Shown here in pieces: positions 6,526 to 14,197 of a DNA stretch of 19,888 nucleotides. The position numbers and the translations under genes were made by a program. This stretch comes from Porphyromonadaceae bacterium. Lineage in GTDB: Bacteria > Bacteroidota > Bacteroidia > Bacteroidales > Paludibacteraceae. The stretch lies in assembly GCA_905372135.1 (NCBI GenBank), contig CAJPNS010000022.1:1-19888 (forward strand), given 5' to 3'. The notes beneath the pieces are model-generated. The model searched no databases. It was not told the DNA's origin and saw nothing but the letters and a program-made list of their open reading frames with translations. How positions within the stretch are numbered: the stretch's first letter is position 1; every line of letters starts with the position of its first letter.

Positions 6526-7047
6526 TCAGTTTATCAGACGGCTTATCTCGTTTTTTAATAGAGCTATGGCGGTCTGTGTCGGAGTCTGTGCCGACTCGTT
6601 GTACGTGCGTATGATTGTTTGGGCAAGTGTGATAGCTTTGTCGTTGCTATTCACTTGTGTAGCACATATATTGATGAGTTGTAGGATGTCGTTTTTGGCA
6701 TCGACTACAGCCTGCCACTCCTTAGGAGTAACATATATCTGCTGAGCTACATTGTGTTCGAACTCTTCCCTTATCACTCTGAGTAGTTTTACTTGTAGCT
6801 CGAAGTTCGACATATTGTTTTCTATTTCGCGGTTGAGTATCTCGTCGGGCGAAGTACGTTCTAAAAAAAGCACAAGTCTCTCGTAAGCAGCGAGTTTGAT
6901 AGGTGCTATCACTTTGAAATTAGCCGATTCGGTAGCAGAGTCGAGTCTTAGTTTTTCGAGTTTTATAGGACGATTTATAAGCCAATATGCTATCAAAACT
7001 ATTGTAGCACAAGGGAGAAGGAATTTTGCTATCTCTATTATTATCAT
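6526..7047 (-). CDS. Membrane-anchored conserved Bacteroidota protein (DUF7935-like)
   Basis: A 173-residue protein. The first 25 residues form one hydrophobic segment (IAKFLLPCATIVLIAYWLI) followed by a basic, predominantly helical region: KVIAPIKLAAYERLVLFLER, then ELQVKLLRVIREEFEHNVAQ and QQIYVTPKEWQAVVDAKNDI. This pattern (APxKLxAYERLxLFLER … IREEFEHNxxQQIY) is one I associate with an uncharacterised Bacteroidota family, probably DUF7935; the number is from memory. It is the first gene of the four-gene minus-strand operon; a TATTTTTG -7 element lies about 38 bp upstream of its ATG. Likely single-pass inner-membrane topology with a cytoplasmic coiled/helical domain. Function unknown. Confidence 0.65.
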   Translation of the reverse strand: MIIIEIAKFLLPCATIVLIAYWLINRPIKLEKLRLDSATESANFKVIAPIKLAAYERLVLFLERTSPDEILNREIENNMSNFELQVKLLRVIREEFEHNVAQQIYVTPKEWQAVVDAKNDILQLINICATQVNSNDKAITLAQTIIRTYNESAQTPTQTAIALLKNEISRLIN

Positions 7048-7084
7048 TGTATTACAGATGAGGTTATTACGAAAAATGAATGTA

Positions 7085-7092
7085 CAAAAATA
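7085..7092 (-). promoter_or_regulatory. Putative -7 element of the four-gene minus operon
   Basis: TATTTTTG on the minus strand (7092-7085) matches TANNTTTG and would start transcription about 30 nt before the ATG at 7047. No convincing -33 TTTG is present. It lies in the 136-bp gap shared with divergent pssA. Confidence 0.45.
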
Positions 7093-7146
7093 GAAAAAAA
7101 ACGTCAGTTTTTAGATGTTTGCAGATTATAAGTCGGTGAAAATATC

Positions 7147-7154
7147 TAATTTTG
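7147..7154 (+). promoter_or_regulatory. Putative -7 element of pssA
   Basis: TAATTTTG matches TANNTTTG, 29 bp before the pssA ATG. The nearest TTTG upstream (7118-7121) is 25 bp away, longer than the usual 19-21, so only the -7 half is convincing. Confidence 0.45.
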
Positions 7155-7183
7155 GCAAAATTTTGTGATACACTTCTATTTCG

Positions 7184-7894
7184 ATGAAAAAACATATTCC
7201 TAACTTCCTGACTATATGCAATCTGTGTTCGGGTTGTCTTGCCGTAAGGTCGGCTTTTGTGGCAGATTATCAGTCTGTTTTGATATTTGTGCTTATTTCG
7301 GCGGTCTTTGATTTTCTCGACGGATTCGCGGCTCGTTTGCTTCGTGCCTATTCGCCTTTGGGCAAAGAGCTCGACTCGTTGGCAGACGTGGTCAGTTTTG
7401 GTCTTGCTCCATCGATGGTAGCGGTGTCGTTGCTCACGGATAGTATTGGTAATTACGGCTATGTGGGTATGCTCATAGTGGCTTTCTCGGCGTTGCGTCT
7501 GGCTCGGTTCAATATCGACGATAGGCAGACAAGCTCATTTATCGGTATGCCCACTCCGGCAAATGCTATATTGTGGTCGGGTCTTGGGTTTACGTATCAC
7601 CGGTTTTTGTCAGATAATGTGGCTATTACGCTCGTATTGGTCGCTATGACTTCTTATCTGCTGATATCGAGTATACCAATGTTTTCTCTGAAATTCAAAG
7701 ACTTCGGTATTCGTTCAAACAAATGGCAATACATACTAATCGTTTCTACTATAATATTGCTCATCGCGCTGAAATACAGTGTATTCGTTTGGTCGATAGT
7801 AGTATATATTGTTTTATCGGCGATAAAAGCTCTTGTCGAATGTCGATGCAAAAAGTCGGAAGTAGATACCCCCTCGGCAACGACAGACAATTAA
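7184..7894 (+). CDS. pssA: CDP-diacylglycerol-serine O-phosphatidyltransferase
   Basis: Integral membrane enzyme making phosphatidylserine from CDP-diacylglycerol and L-serine, the precursor of phosphatidylethanolamine. The 236-residue product begins HIPNFLTICNLCSGCLA, typical of the PssA subfamily. It carries the CDP-alcohol phosphatidyltransferase signature D46-G-x2-A-R51-x8-G60-x3-D64-x3-D68 (DGFAAR … GKELDSLAD). Further hydrophobic segments follow (VGMLIVAFSALRLARF, then the segments around 140-160 and 185-215), and it ends in a short polar tail. The stop codon overlaps the speA stop on the other strand (TTAA at 7891-7894). No psd gene is adjacent in this window. Confidence 0.93.
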   Translation: MKKHIPNFLTICNLCSGCLAVRSAFVADYQSVLIFVLISAVFDFLDGFAARLLRAYSPLGKELDSLADVVSFGLAPSMVAVSLLTDSIGNYGYVGMLIVAFSALRLARFNIDDRQTSSFIGMPTPANAILWSGLGFTYHRFLSDNVAITLVLVAMTSYLLISSIPMFSLKFKDFGIRSNKWQYILIVSTIILLIALKYSVFVWSIVVYIVLSAIKALVECRCKKSEVDTPSATTDN

Positions 7895-9282
7895 TAACCC
7901 AATATTTTGAGCATCGACTTGTAGCTCTGCTCCTTGGCGAATAGTTTTGTATACCATTCGCCTGTTTCGTCGCGGTCTATTACTACGAGTTTGGGACCGG
8001 GAATGAGGCAGTGTTGTATGCCGCCGAAGCCGCCCAGACTCTCCTGATAGGCTCCCATGTGGAAAAATCCCACATATTGCTCCTCTCCGTTGGTAATCTT
8101 GGGCATAAAGATGGCATTCGAGTGAGCCTCGGCGTTGTAGAAGTCTTCGCTGTCGCAGGTAAGCCCGCCCATATGGACACGTTCGTACTCTTTATCCCAA
8201 TTGTTGATGGCGAGGAATACATATCGCTGGTTGATAGCCCAAGTGTCGGGTAGGGTAGTCATGAAACTGCTGTCTATCATATTCCACAGCTCTCGGTCGT
8301 TTTGTTGCTTCTGGTTGATGATGGAGTAGAGCATAGCACCGCTCTCGCCGACGGTATACGAACCGAATTCGGTGAAGATATGTGGGTCTTCGACGCCGTT
8401 GTTTTTGCAGGTCTTTTTTATCTGTGCCACTATCTCTTCTGCCATATATTCGTAGTCGTAGTCGAAGTCGAGGTGTGCCTGTATCGGGAAACCGCCGCCG
8501 ATATTGAGAGAGTCGAGGCTGGGGAATATATGTTTTAGTTCGCAGTAGAGGTTAACCACTTTGTTCAACTCGTTCCAGTAATATGCAGTGTCGCGTATAC
8601 CTGTGTTGATGAAGAAGTGAAGCATCTTGAGGCTTACGTTTTTGTTGGGTTTGATTTTCTTCTCGCAGTATGGTATTATGTCGTTGTATCTGATACCGAG
8701 ACGCGAGGTGTAGAAGTCGAACTTCGGTTCTTCTTCGGCAGCAATACGTATGCCGATGTTGAATTTTCGTTTCGAAGTGATGTTGAATAAGTCAAGCTCG
8801 AATTTATTATCCAAAATAGGTATTATGTTTTTGAACCCCAAATCTACAAGGTTCTCTATATTTTCTACATATTGAGGACGTTTGAAGCCGTTACAGAGAA
8901 TGTATGTGTCGGGTTTGAGGAATCCGTTTTCGTACAGATTCTCGAGAATATTCATATCGAAAGCCGACGAAGTCTCTATGTGGACGTTGTGTTTTAGCAC
9001 CTCTTCCATCACGAACGAGAAATGCGACGACTTGGTACAGTAGCAATAGTTGTAGTCGCCCTGATAATCGACCTTTGCCATAGCTACATTGAATGCACGG
9101 CGGGCTCGCTGTATGTTCTCTCCTATCTTGGGCAGATAGGCTATGCGGAGCGGTGTGCCGTACTGTTTGATGACATCCATTAGCGGTATGCCGAACCAGT
9201 TCAAGTCGCCGTCTTCGATCGTAAACTCGTCGTTCGGTACTTCAAATGCCTGTTGAATCAAGTCGATATACTTATTCTTCAT
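7891..9282 (-). CDS. speA: PLP fold-III arginine decarboxylase, short Bacteroidota type
   Basis: Decarboxylates arginine to agmatine for polyamine synthesis. The 463-residue protein is much shorter than E. coli SpeA (about 630-660) but matches the short enzymes annotated as arginine decarboxylase in Flavobacteriia. Visible elements: YCYCTKSSHF with Lys84 as the likely PLP Schiff-base lysine, SSAFDMNI, LHFFINTGIRD, SLNIGGGFP (glycine loop, 262-264), EFGSYTVGESGA, and GGLTCDSEDFYN with Cys376/Asp377 as the active-site Cys-Asp of the family. In ornithine and diaminopimelate decarboxylases the EFGS position is EPGR, whose Arg holds the PLP phosphate; here it is Ser308. It could instead act on another basic amino acid. 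It is divergent from smpB and convergent with pssA. Confidence 0.82.
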   Translation of the reverse strand: MKNKYIDLIQQAFEVPNDEFTIEDGDLNWFGIPLMDVIKQYGTPLRIAYLPKIGENIQRARRAFNVAMAKVDYQGDYNYCYCTKSSHFSFVMEEVLKHNVHIETSSAFDMNILENLYENGFLKPDTYILCNGFKRPQYVENIENLVDLGFKNIIPILDNKFELDLFNITSKRKFNIGIRIAAEEEPKFDFYTSRLGIRYNDIIPYCEKKIKPNKNVSLKMLHFFINTGIRDTAYYWNELNKVVNLYCELKHIFPSLDSLNIGGGFPIQAHLDFDYDYEYMAEEIVAQIKKTCKNNGVEDPHIFTEFGSYTVGESGAMLYSIINQKQQNDRELWNMIDSSFMTTLPDTWAINQRYVFLAINNWDKEYERVHMGGLTCDSEDFYNAEAHSNAIFMPKITNGEEQYVGFFHMGAYQESLGGFGGIQHCLIPGPKLVVIDRDETGEWYTKLFAKEQSYKSMLKILGY

Positions 9283-9352
9283 ATCTCTGATGTAGATTAG
9301 TTAGATTTAGAAAAAAAATGCAATGTAACTCTGTCGGATTTTATATTGCCCG

Positions 9353-9360
9353 CAAAAGTA
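9353..9360 (-). promoter_or_regulatory. Putative -7 element of speA
   Basis: TACTTTTG on the minus strand (9360-9353) matches TANNTTTG, about 70 bp upstream of the speA ATG. No clear -33 TTTG was seen. Confidence 0.4.
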
Positions 9361-9425
9361 ATACTATTTTTTCTGATAATCAGCATAAAATGTGATTTTA
9401 TTCAATCTTTGGTCGAAAAAAATAT

Positions 9426-9433
9426 TAATTTTG
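9426..9433 (+). promoter_or_regulatory. Putative -7 element of smpB
   Basis: TAATTTTG matches TANNTTTG and predicts a transcript starting near 9440, 23 nt before the smpB ATG at 9463. It also argues against any start upstream of 9440. The nearest TTTG (9408-9411) is only 14 bp away. Confidence 0.5.
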
Positions 9434-9462
9434 CACGAAATATTCTGACAGTATACCCCGAT

Positions 9463-9915
9463 ATGCACCAAAAATCGCAGATAGAAATCAAAAACAAAAA
9501 AGCCTCTTTCCACTACGAACTGCTGACCAAATACACGGCAGGCATAGTGCTTTACGGTACCGAGATAAAATCGATACGCGAAGGCAAGGCAGGTTTGGTC
9601 GATTCGTATTGTGCTTTCGACAAGGGCGAGCTGTGGGTTATCAATATGCACATAGCGGCATTTCGTCTGGGAAACTTCTACAACCACGAAGCCGCTCGTA
9701 CACGTAAGCTGCTGCTGACCAAGCGAGAACTGCGTAAAATAGAACGAGCCGTCAAAGAGACAGGGCTTACGATTGTACCTACGAGACTGTATATCAACGA
9801 TAAAGGGTTAGCCAAGCTCGATATAGCCGTAGCGCGTGGCAAAAAGCTGTACGACAAACGCGAAAGCATCAAAGAGAAAGACCTTCGCCGCGATATGGAA
9901 CGTTATCGCAGGTAA
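9463..9915 (+). CDS. smpB: SsrA-binding protein SmpB
   Basis: Binds tmRNA and delivers it to stalled ribosomes for trans-translation. The 150-residue product from ATG 9463 has the usual SmpB length and content: IEIKNKKASFHYEL, AGIVLYGTEIKSIREGKAGL followed by VDSYCAF, VINMHIAAF, NHEAARTRKLLLTKRELRKI, and a basic tail (KKLYDKRESIKEKDLRRDMERY) that enters the ribosomal A site. The frame is open upstream to 9346, but that extension lies before the likely promoter and has no SmpB similarity, so the internal ATG is chosen. No tmRNA gene (ssrA) was recognised nearby. Confidence 0.95.
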   Translation: MHQKSQIEIKNKKASFHYELLTKYTAGIVLYGTEIKSIREGKAGLVDSYCAFDKGELWVINMHIAAFRLGNFYNHEAARTRKLLLTKRELRKIERAVKETGLTIVPTRLYINDKGLAKLDIAVARGKKLYDKRESIKEKDLRRDMERYRR

Positions 9916-9994
9916 TATATTGGTATTTAGGTGTTTGTTGGGCTTATTTCATTGTGTTCGGACAAAAAGAATATACGAAAACTCCATTTTTTTA

Positions 9995-10002
9995 TATCTT
10001 TG
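9995..10002 (+). promoter_or_regulatory. Putative -7 element of dsbD
   Basis: TATCTTTG matches TANNTTTG, 37 bp before the dsbD ATG. No TTTG was found at the expected -33 distance. Confidence 0.5.
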
Positions 10003-10039
10003 CAAAACGTTTTTGTAATCAAATAAACATATTAAATAT

Positions 10040-12040
10040 ATGAGAAGACTAAGCTTGTTTTTGATAGTTATCACAGTAAGTTGCTTATCTGCTTTCGCTC
10101 AGATGTTTGAGCCTATCAAGTGGAAATTTTCGACTAAAACTATCGACCAATCTACTGTGGAACTTGTTTTTAGTGCCACCATCGACAGAGGCTGGCATCT
10201 GTATGGAATGAAACTGCCCGACGACGGACCTACACCTACCCAATTCGTGTTCGAGGGCAAGCGAGGTGCTACTTTCGAAGGTTCGGTAGTAGCCAAAAGC
10301 AAACTTATAGAGGAGTACGACAAGTTTTTCGAGGAGAAACTCAGTTACTACAACTCTTCTGCGGTTTTTTCGCAAAAAATAAAATTCGACCCCGAGAGAG
10401 GTTATAAAGTGGACGGATACATAAAGTTCCAGTCGTGTAACGACGAGGCTTGTATCAATGGCGAAGCTCCTTTTAAATTCGAGCTGAAAGGCAAAAAGCC
10501 GCTTGCCGAAGAACAGGCAGACTCTACTCCCTCTCCAGCTACGGCACAGATAGACTCTGCTGCAATAACGGGAGCCACTCAGCAGACCGATACCGATATC
10601 TTTGCTCCTGCACTCGATAAGCTCGACAAATACAACAAAGAAGCAGGCAGCACATCGGCTACCGAAGGTAGGTCGCTGCTATGGATATTCCTAATGGGTA
10701 TGCTCGGAGGTCTCATAGCACTCATTACTCCTTGTGTATGGCCTGTGATACCTATGACGGTGAGCTTCTTCCTCAAACGCTCGGGCGAAAACAAAGCCAA
10801 AGCCAGACAAGACGCCGTACTCTACGGTCTCGGCATAATCATCATATACGTTATGCTCGGTCTGCTCATAACGCTCATATTCGGACCTAATGCGCTTAAT
10901 TCGCTATCTACCAATGCTATATTCAATGTGTTCCTTTTTGCTTTGTTGGTAGTGTTTGCCATTTCGTTCTTCGGAGCGTTCGAAATAACGCTGCCTGCGT
11001 CGTGGTCGTCTAAGATGGACGCCAAAGCATCGTCTACGACTGGCTTTATAAGCATATTCTTTATGTCGTTTGTATTGGTGATAGTATCGTTCTCCTGCAC
11101 CGGTCCTATTATCGGCTTTTTGCTCGTCAACGTAACCTCAGGCGGACTGTGGGCTCCTCTGCTCGGAATGCTCGGCTTCTCGATAGCTTTGGCTATTCCG
11201 TTCGGTTTCTTTGCCTTGTTCCCTACGTTGCTCAAAGCTCTGCCAAAATCGGGAGGCTGGCTGAATACCGTCAAAGTGGTTCTTGCATTTATCGAATTGG
11301 CTTTTGCCCTCAAATTCCTCTCTGTTGCCGACCTCGCTTACGGTTGGGGTATACTCGACAGAGAAGTATTTATCGTACTATGGATAGTGATATTTGCTAT
11401 GCTCGGCTTCTATCTGCTCGGTAAACTGCGTTTCCCGCACGACGACGAAGAAGAGACCGTCTCTATACCGAAGTTCTTTATGGCTGTCATATCGTTTGCC
11501 TTTGCCATCTATATGATACCCGGTCTGTGGGGTGCTCCGCTGAAAGCTGTTTCGGCATTCTCGCCCCCGATGCACACTCAGGACTTCTCGTTGTACAAAA
11601 ACCATTTGGAAGCCCACTACACCGACTACGAGCTCGGTATGGCTGCCGCCAAGGTACAGAAGAAACCCGTTGTGGTCGACTTCTCGGGCTTCGGCTGCGT
11701 CAATTGCCGTAAGATGGAGGCTGCCGTATGGACAGACGACAAAGTGTTCGATAAACTAACCAACGACTTCATACTTATATCGCTTATGGTAGACGATAAG
11801 ACACCATTGCCCGAACCTATCGAGGTCGAAGAAAACGGAGCAACCCGCAAGTTGCGTACACTGGGCGATAAGTACTCGTACATACAACGCCATAGGTTCG
11901 GAGCAAACGCTCAGCCATTCTACGTAATACTCGACGAGAACGGCGACCCGATGACAGGCTCGTATGCATTTAGCGAGAGCGTCGAAGACTTCCTGAAATT
12001 CCTCGACGCAGGTATGAGCAACTATAAAGCGAAAAAGTAG
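10040..12040 (+). CDS. dsbD: Thiol:disulfide interchange protein DsbD family
   Basis: Moves electrons from cytoplasmic thioredoxin across the inner membrane to periplasmic thiol proteins. The 666-residue protein has a signal peptide (about 1-20, ending AFAQ), an N-terminal periplasmic alpha-type domain with the cysteine pair Cys133 and Cys138 (QSCNDEACINGEAPF), a low-complexity linker (about 155-210), a transmembrane beta domain of about eight helices with Cys232 (LITPCVWPVIPMTVSF) and Cys353 (VSFSCTGPIIG), and a C-terminal thioredoxin-like gamma domain with the C553-V-N-C556 motif (GFGCVNCRKME). All three redox pairs are present, so it appears complete. A DUF4251 gene follows 25 bp later and may share its transcript. 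Confidence 0.93.
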   Translation: MRRLSLFLIVITVSCLSAFAQMFEPIKWKFSTKTIDQSTVELVFSATIDRGWHLYGMKLPDDGPTPTQFVFEGKRGATFEGSVVAKSKLIEEYDKFFEEKLSYYNSSAVFSQKIKFDPERGYKVDGYIKFQSCNDEACINGEAPFKFELKGKKPLAEEQADSTPSPATAQIDSAAITGATQQTDTDIFAPALDKLDKYNKEAGSTSATEGRSLLWIFLMGMLGGLIALITPCVWPVIPMTVSFFLKRSGENKAKARQDAVLYGLGIIIIYVMLGLLITLIFGPNALNSLSTNAIFNVFLFALLVVFAISFFGAFEITLPASWSSKMDAKASSTTGFISIFFMSFVLVIVSFSCTGPIIGFLLVNVTSGGLWAPLLGMLGFSIALAIPFGFFALFPTLLKALPKSGGWLNTVKVVLAFIELAFALKFLSVADLAYGWGILDREVFIVLWIVIFAMLGFYLLGKLRFPHDDEEETVSIPKFFMAVISFAFAIYMIPGLWGAPLKAVSAFSPPMHTQDFSLYKNHLEAHYTDYELGMAAAKVQKKPVVVDFSGFGCVNCRKMEAAVWTDDKVFDKLTNDFILISLMVDDKTPLPEPIEVEENGATRKLRTLGDKYSYIQRHRFGANAQPFYVILDENGDPMTGSYAFSESVEDFLKFLDAGMSNYKAKK

Positions 12041-12065
12041 ATTGTACTAATAATTTTAATGTAGT

Positions 12066-12551
12066 ATGAATATCAGAATATTAGGTTTGGCGGTAATATT
12101 GGCTGTAAACTCTTTTGCGGCAATGGCACAAAATAGCGATAAGGCTAAAAAAGAGGCTATTGCGGTGAAGGAAATAGTCGAAAGTCGTAATTTTAAGATA
12201 AATATACTCAATGTCTTGCGCGAGAAGCGTGTATATATGGATATTTATTCGAAGAATACGATAGAGATAGCCGACGGAAAGCTTGTAGCCAAATTTCCAT
12301 ACTTCTATCGCAACGACAATCCGTCGAATACCGCTCAGTCTTATCTGAAGATAGATAGCGATATTCGGACGATGAAGATAAAGAATAAGGCTAAAAGTAG
12401 TATGTATGATGTATCCATAAAGATAGAAAAACCATCGAAGTATGTAGTAAATATCGATATCGGATACGATGGTAATTGTATGATATACGTTACCAACTCA
12501 CAGAAAAAGACAGTCATATATGGTGGTAGACTGATAGAACCCAATATGTGA
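12066..12551 (+). CDS. DUF4251-like exported protein
   Basis: A 161-residue product with a signal peptide (about residues 1-21, ending AAMAQ). The mature part resembles the Bacteroidota family DUF4251: IVESRNFKINILNVL, then a strand pair and GKLVAKFPYFYRND, ending with VNIDIGYDGNCMIYVTNSQ and VIYGGRLIEP. It is probably periplasmic and rich in beta strands. It lies 25 bp after dsbD on the same strand without a convincing promoter of its own. The function of the family is unknown. The match is by overall pattern, not by a single diagnostic motif. Confidence 0.6.
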   Translation: MNIRILGLAVILAVNSFAAMAQNSDKAKKEAIAVKEIVESRNFKINILNVLREKRVYMDIYSKNTIEIADGKLVAKFPYFYRNDNPSNTAQSYLKIDSDIRTMKIKNKAKSSMYDVSIKIEKPSKYVVNIDIGYDGNCMIYVTNSQKKTVIYGGRLIEPNM

Positions 12552-12570
12552 TATTATAAAAAATCTGATG

Positions 12571-12600
12571 TTTGTTGTTTGGGATGAGAAAATAAGTTTA
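12571..12600 (+). promoter_or_regulatory. Putative mrr promoter
   Basis: TTTG at 12571-12574 and TAAGTTTA at 12593-12600 are 18 bp apart; the -7 half differs from TANNTTTG only in the last base. Transcription would start about 17 nt before the mrr ATG. The -7 half is part of a 10-bp sequence repeated downstream of mrr. Confidence 0.4.
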
Positions 12601-13627
12601 AATTTAGTCATAGTTATAAGTATATGATACCAGATTATCAATCATTGATGTTGCCGTTACTCAAGTACATTAAAAGTGGTGAAACTTATCAAATTCAAGA
12701 TGTTATCGAAGATTTAGCAAATTATTTTCATATAACAGAGGATGAAAAAAGAGAACTTTTGGAAAGTGGACGTCAAACGATCTTTAGTAATCGTGTCGGA
12801 TGGGCAAGGACATATTTAAAACAAGCAGGATTAATAAGATATCCATTTAGAACACATATTGCGATTACAGAAGCAGGGAAACAAGTACTGTCTGAACATC
12901 TCGATAAAATCGACAATAAATATTTGTTGAGATTTCCCTCGTTTGTGGACTTTATAAGAAGATCGAAGTCTAATGATAAATTAGATATAGATGCATCAAA
13001 AATAATTTTGCATCAAGAACAAACTCCCGAAGAAAATTTAGGCAACTTATATATTCAGCATAGAAAATATTTGGCGTTAGAGTTGTTGAATAAAGTCATT
13101 GAATTTTCTCCTGTATTATTTCAAAAAATTGTAGTTGAACTCTTGGTGAAAATGGGGTATGGTGGTTCAGTTAAAGACGCTGGAGAAGCTATAAGAGTGA
13201 GAGGTGACTGCGAGATTGATGGAACTATTAAGGAAGACAAGCTTGGACTGGATACTATTTACGTACAAGCAAAATTCTGCAAAAATATTAATGTCTTAGT
13301 CGGGAAACCCGAAATTCAAAAATTTATTGGGATACTTGCGGGGCAAGGAGTAAAAAAAGGAATTTTTATAACTACTTCAAGTTTTACGAGTGATGCATTT
13401 AGCTATTCTCCTAGAAATGAAACAAAAATTGTACTAATTGATGGAGATAGGTTATCTCAGTTAATGATAGATTATAATATTGGTTGTACATATCAACAGA
13501 TTTATGAATTGAAAAAGATTGATAATAGTTATTTTATTGAAGAATAGGATGTACAAAAACAGTCATATAAATTATTTTTCTGGTTTTTGAAAGCTCATTA
13601 ATTTTTTTATACTTAATAATAAGTTTA
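12591..13627. repeat. 10-bp direct repeat bracketing mrr
   Basis: AATAAGTTTA occurs at 12591-12600 and again at 13618-13627, on either side of the AT-rich mrr gene. The copies are exact, with no terminal inverted repeats, transposase or integrase between them. It may be the footprint of insertion, or chance in AT-rich flanks. Confidence 0.45.
12624..13547 (+). CDS. mrr: Mrr-type (type IV, modification-dependent) restriction endonuclease
   Basis: A 307-residue protein close in length and layout to E. coli Mrr (304). Residues about 1-95 form the winged-helix DNA-recognition domain (MIPDYQSLMLPLLKYI, SGRQTIFSNRVGWARTYLKQ followed by AGLIRY). Residues about 160-285 form the PD-(D/E)xK nuclease domain: VLFQKIVVELLVKMGYGG (Glu172), RGDCEIDGTI (Asp199), TIYVQAKF (Gln215, Lys217), ILAGQGVKKGIFITTSSFTS, VLIDGDRLSQLMI. 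The family motif GDGGIDG is altered here to GDCEIDG, with the Asp kept. No methylase or specificity gene is adjacent, as expected for a type IV enzyme that cuts modified foreign DNA. Two sampled 60-base lines (12721, 13381) hold 19 and 18 G+C, against 24 and 34 in sampled neighbours (11461, 14341), suggesting acquisition by transfer. Confidence 0.9.
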   Translation: MIPDYQSLMLPLLKYIKSGETYQIQDVIEDLANYFHITEDEKRELLESGRQTIFSNRVGWARTYLKQAGLIRYPFRTHIAITEAGKQVLSEHLDKIDNKYLLRFPSFVDFIRRSKSNDKLDIDASKIILHQEQTPEENLGNLYIQHRKYLALELLNKVIEFSPVLFQKIVVELLVKMGYGGSVKDAGEAIRVRGDCEIDGTIKEDKLGLDTIYVQAKFCKNINVLVGKPEIQKFIGILAGQGVKKGIFITTSSFTSDAFSYSPRNETKIVLIDGDRLSQLMIDYNIGCTYQQIYELKKIDNSYFIEE

Positions 13628-13633
13628 TGTTTT

Positions 13634-14191
13634 ATGATAAAGAAGATAGTATTGGCATTGATTGCCATATTCGTATTAATATCGTGTGAAAGTTCCCAAA
13701 ACTACTCCGTACAGCTTGAGAATCAGCGTAAACAGATCAGAGAGTATATCGAGCGAAATGGTATTTCGTTGATAGAAACCTATCCTGCCGATTCGGTGTT
13801 CAAATCGAACGAATATCTCTGGATGGGGCAAGACAGCATAATCTTCCGTCTTGCAAAAAAAGGTGTGGGTGCTGCCATAAAGCCGGGCGATCGTATTACG
13901 GTGCGTTGGGTACAATACTCTATCGATGGCAATGGTGATTCTGTAAGCTATTGGACTACAGGCGACGTAGACTATCCGTTGGAACTTGTTTTCGACCCCG
14001 ACCCCAATTCGGCTACAAATCTACGCCGTTCGAATACCAATAGTATTGGTTGGCAGAGTGCTATACGCCTGATGCAACGTTCGGATGCGATAGCTGAATT
14101 TATAGTGCCGTCGCCTATCGGTACATTGACTGCTTTCAACAATGTTAAGGCATATCGCTATAAATTTACGTTCAAGATACAGCCTAAATAG
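13634..14191 (+). CDS. DUF4827-like FKBP-type lipoprotein
   Basis: A 185-residue product with a lipoprotein signal (IVLALIAIFVLISC, lipobox LISC, Cys18), so it is probably anchored in the envelope. The mature part has QLENQRKQIREYIERNGISL, PADSVFKSNEYLW, then AIKPGDRITVRWVQYSID and an end region RSDAIAEFIVPSPIGTL, an arrangement like FKBP-type peptidyl-prolyl isomerase folds and the Bacteroidota family DUF4827. It lies 6 bp before glmM and is probably cotranscribed. Whether it has isomerase activity is unknown. Its base composition is that of the housekeeping genes, unlike mrr just upstream. Confidence 0.7.
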   Translation: MIKKIVLALIAIFVLISCESSQNYSVQLENQRKQIREYIERNGISLIETYPADSVFKSNEYLWMGQDSIIFRLAKKGVGAAIKPGDRITVRWVQYSIDGNGDSVSYWTTGDVDYPLELVFDPDPNSATNLRRSNTNSIGWQSAIRLMQRSDAIAEFIVPSPIGTLTAFNNVKAYRYKFTFKIQPK

Positions 14192-14197
14192 CTATAT

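Noticed and set aside
9346..9462. Upstream extension of smpB
   Set aside because: It lies before and across the likely promoter, is not SmpB-like, and the internal ATG gives the normal SmpB length.
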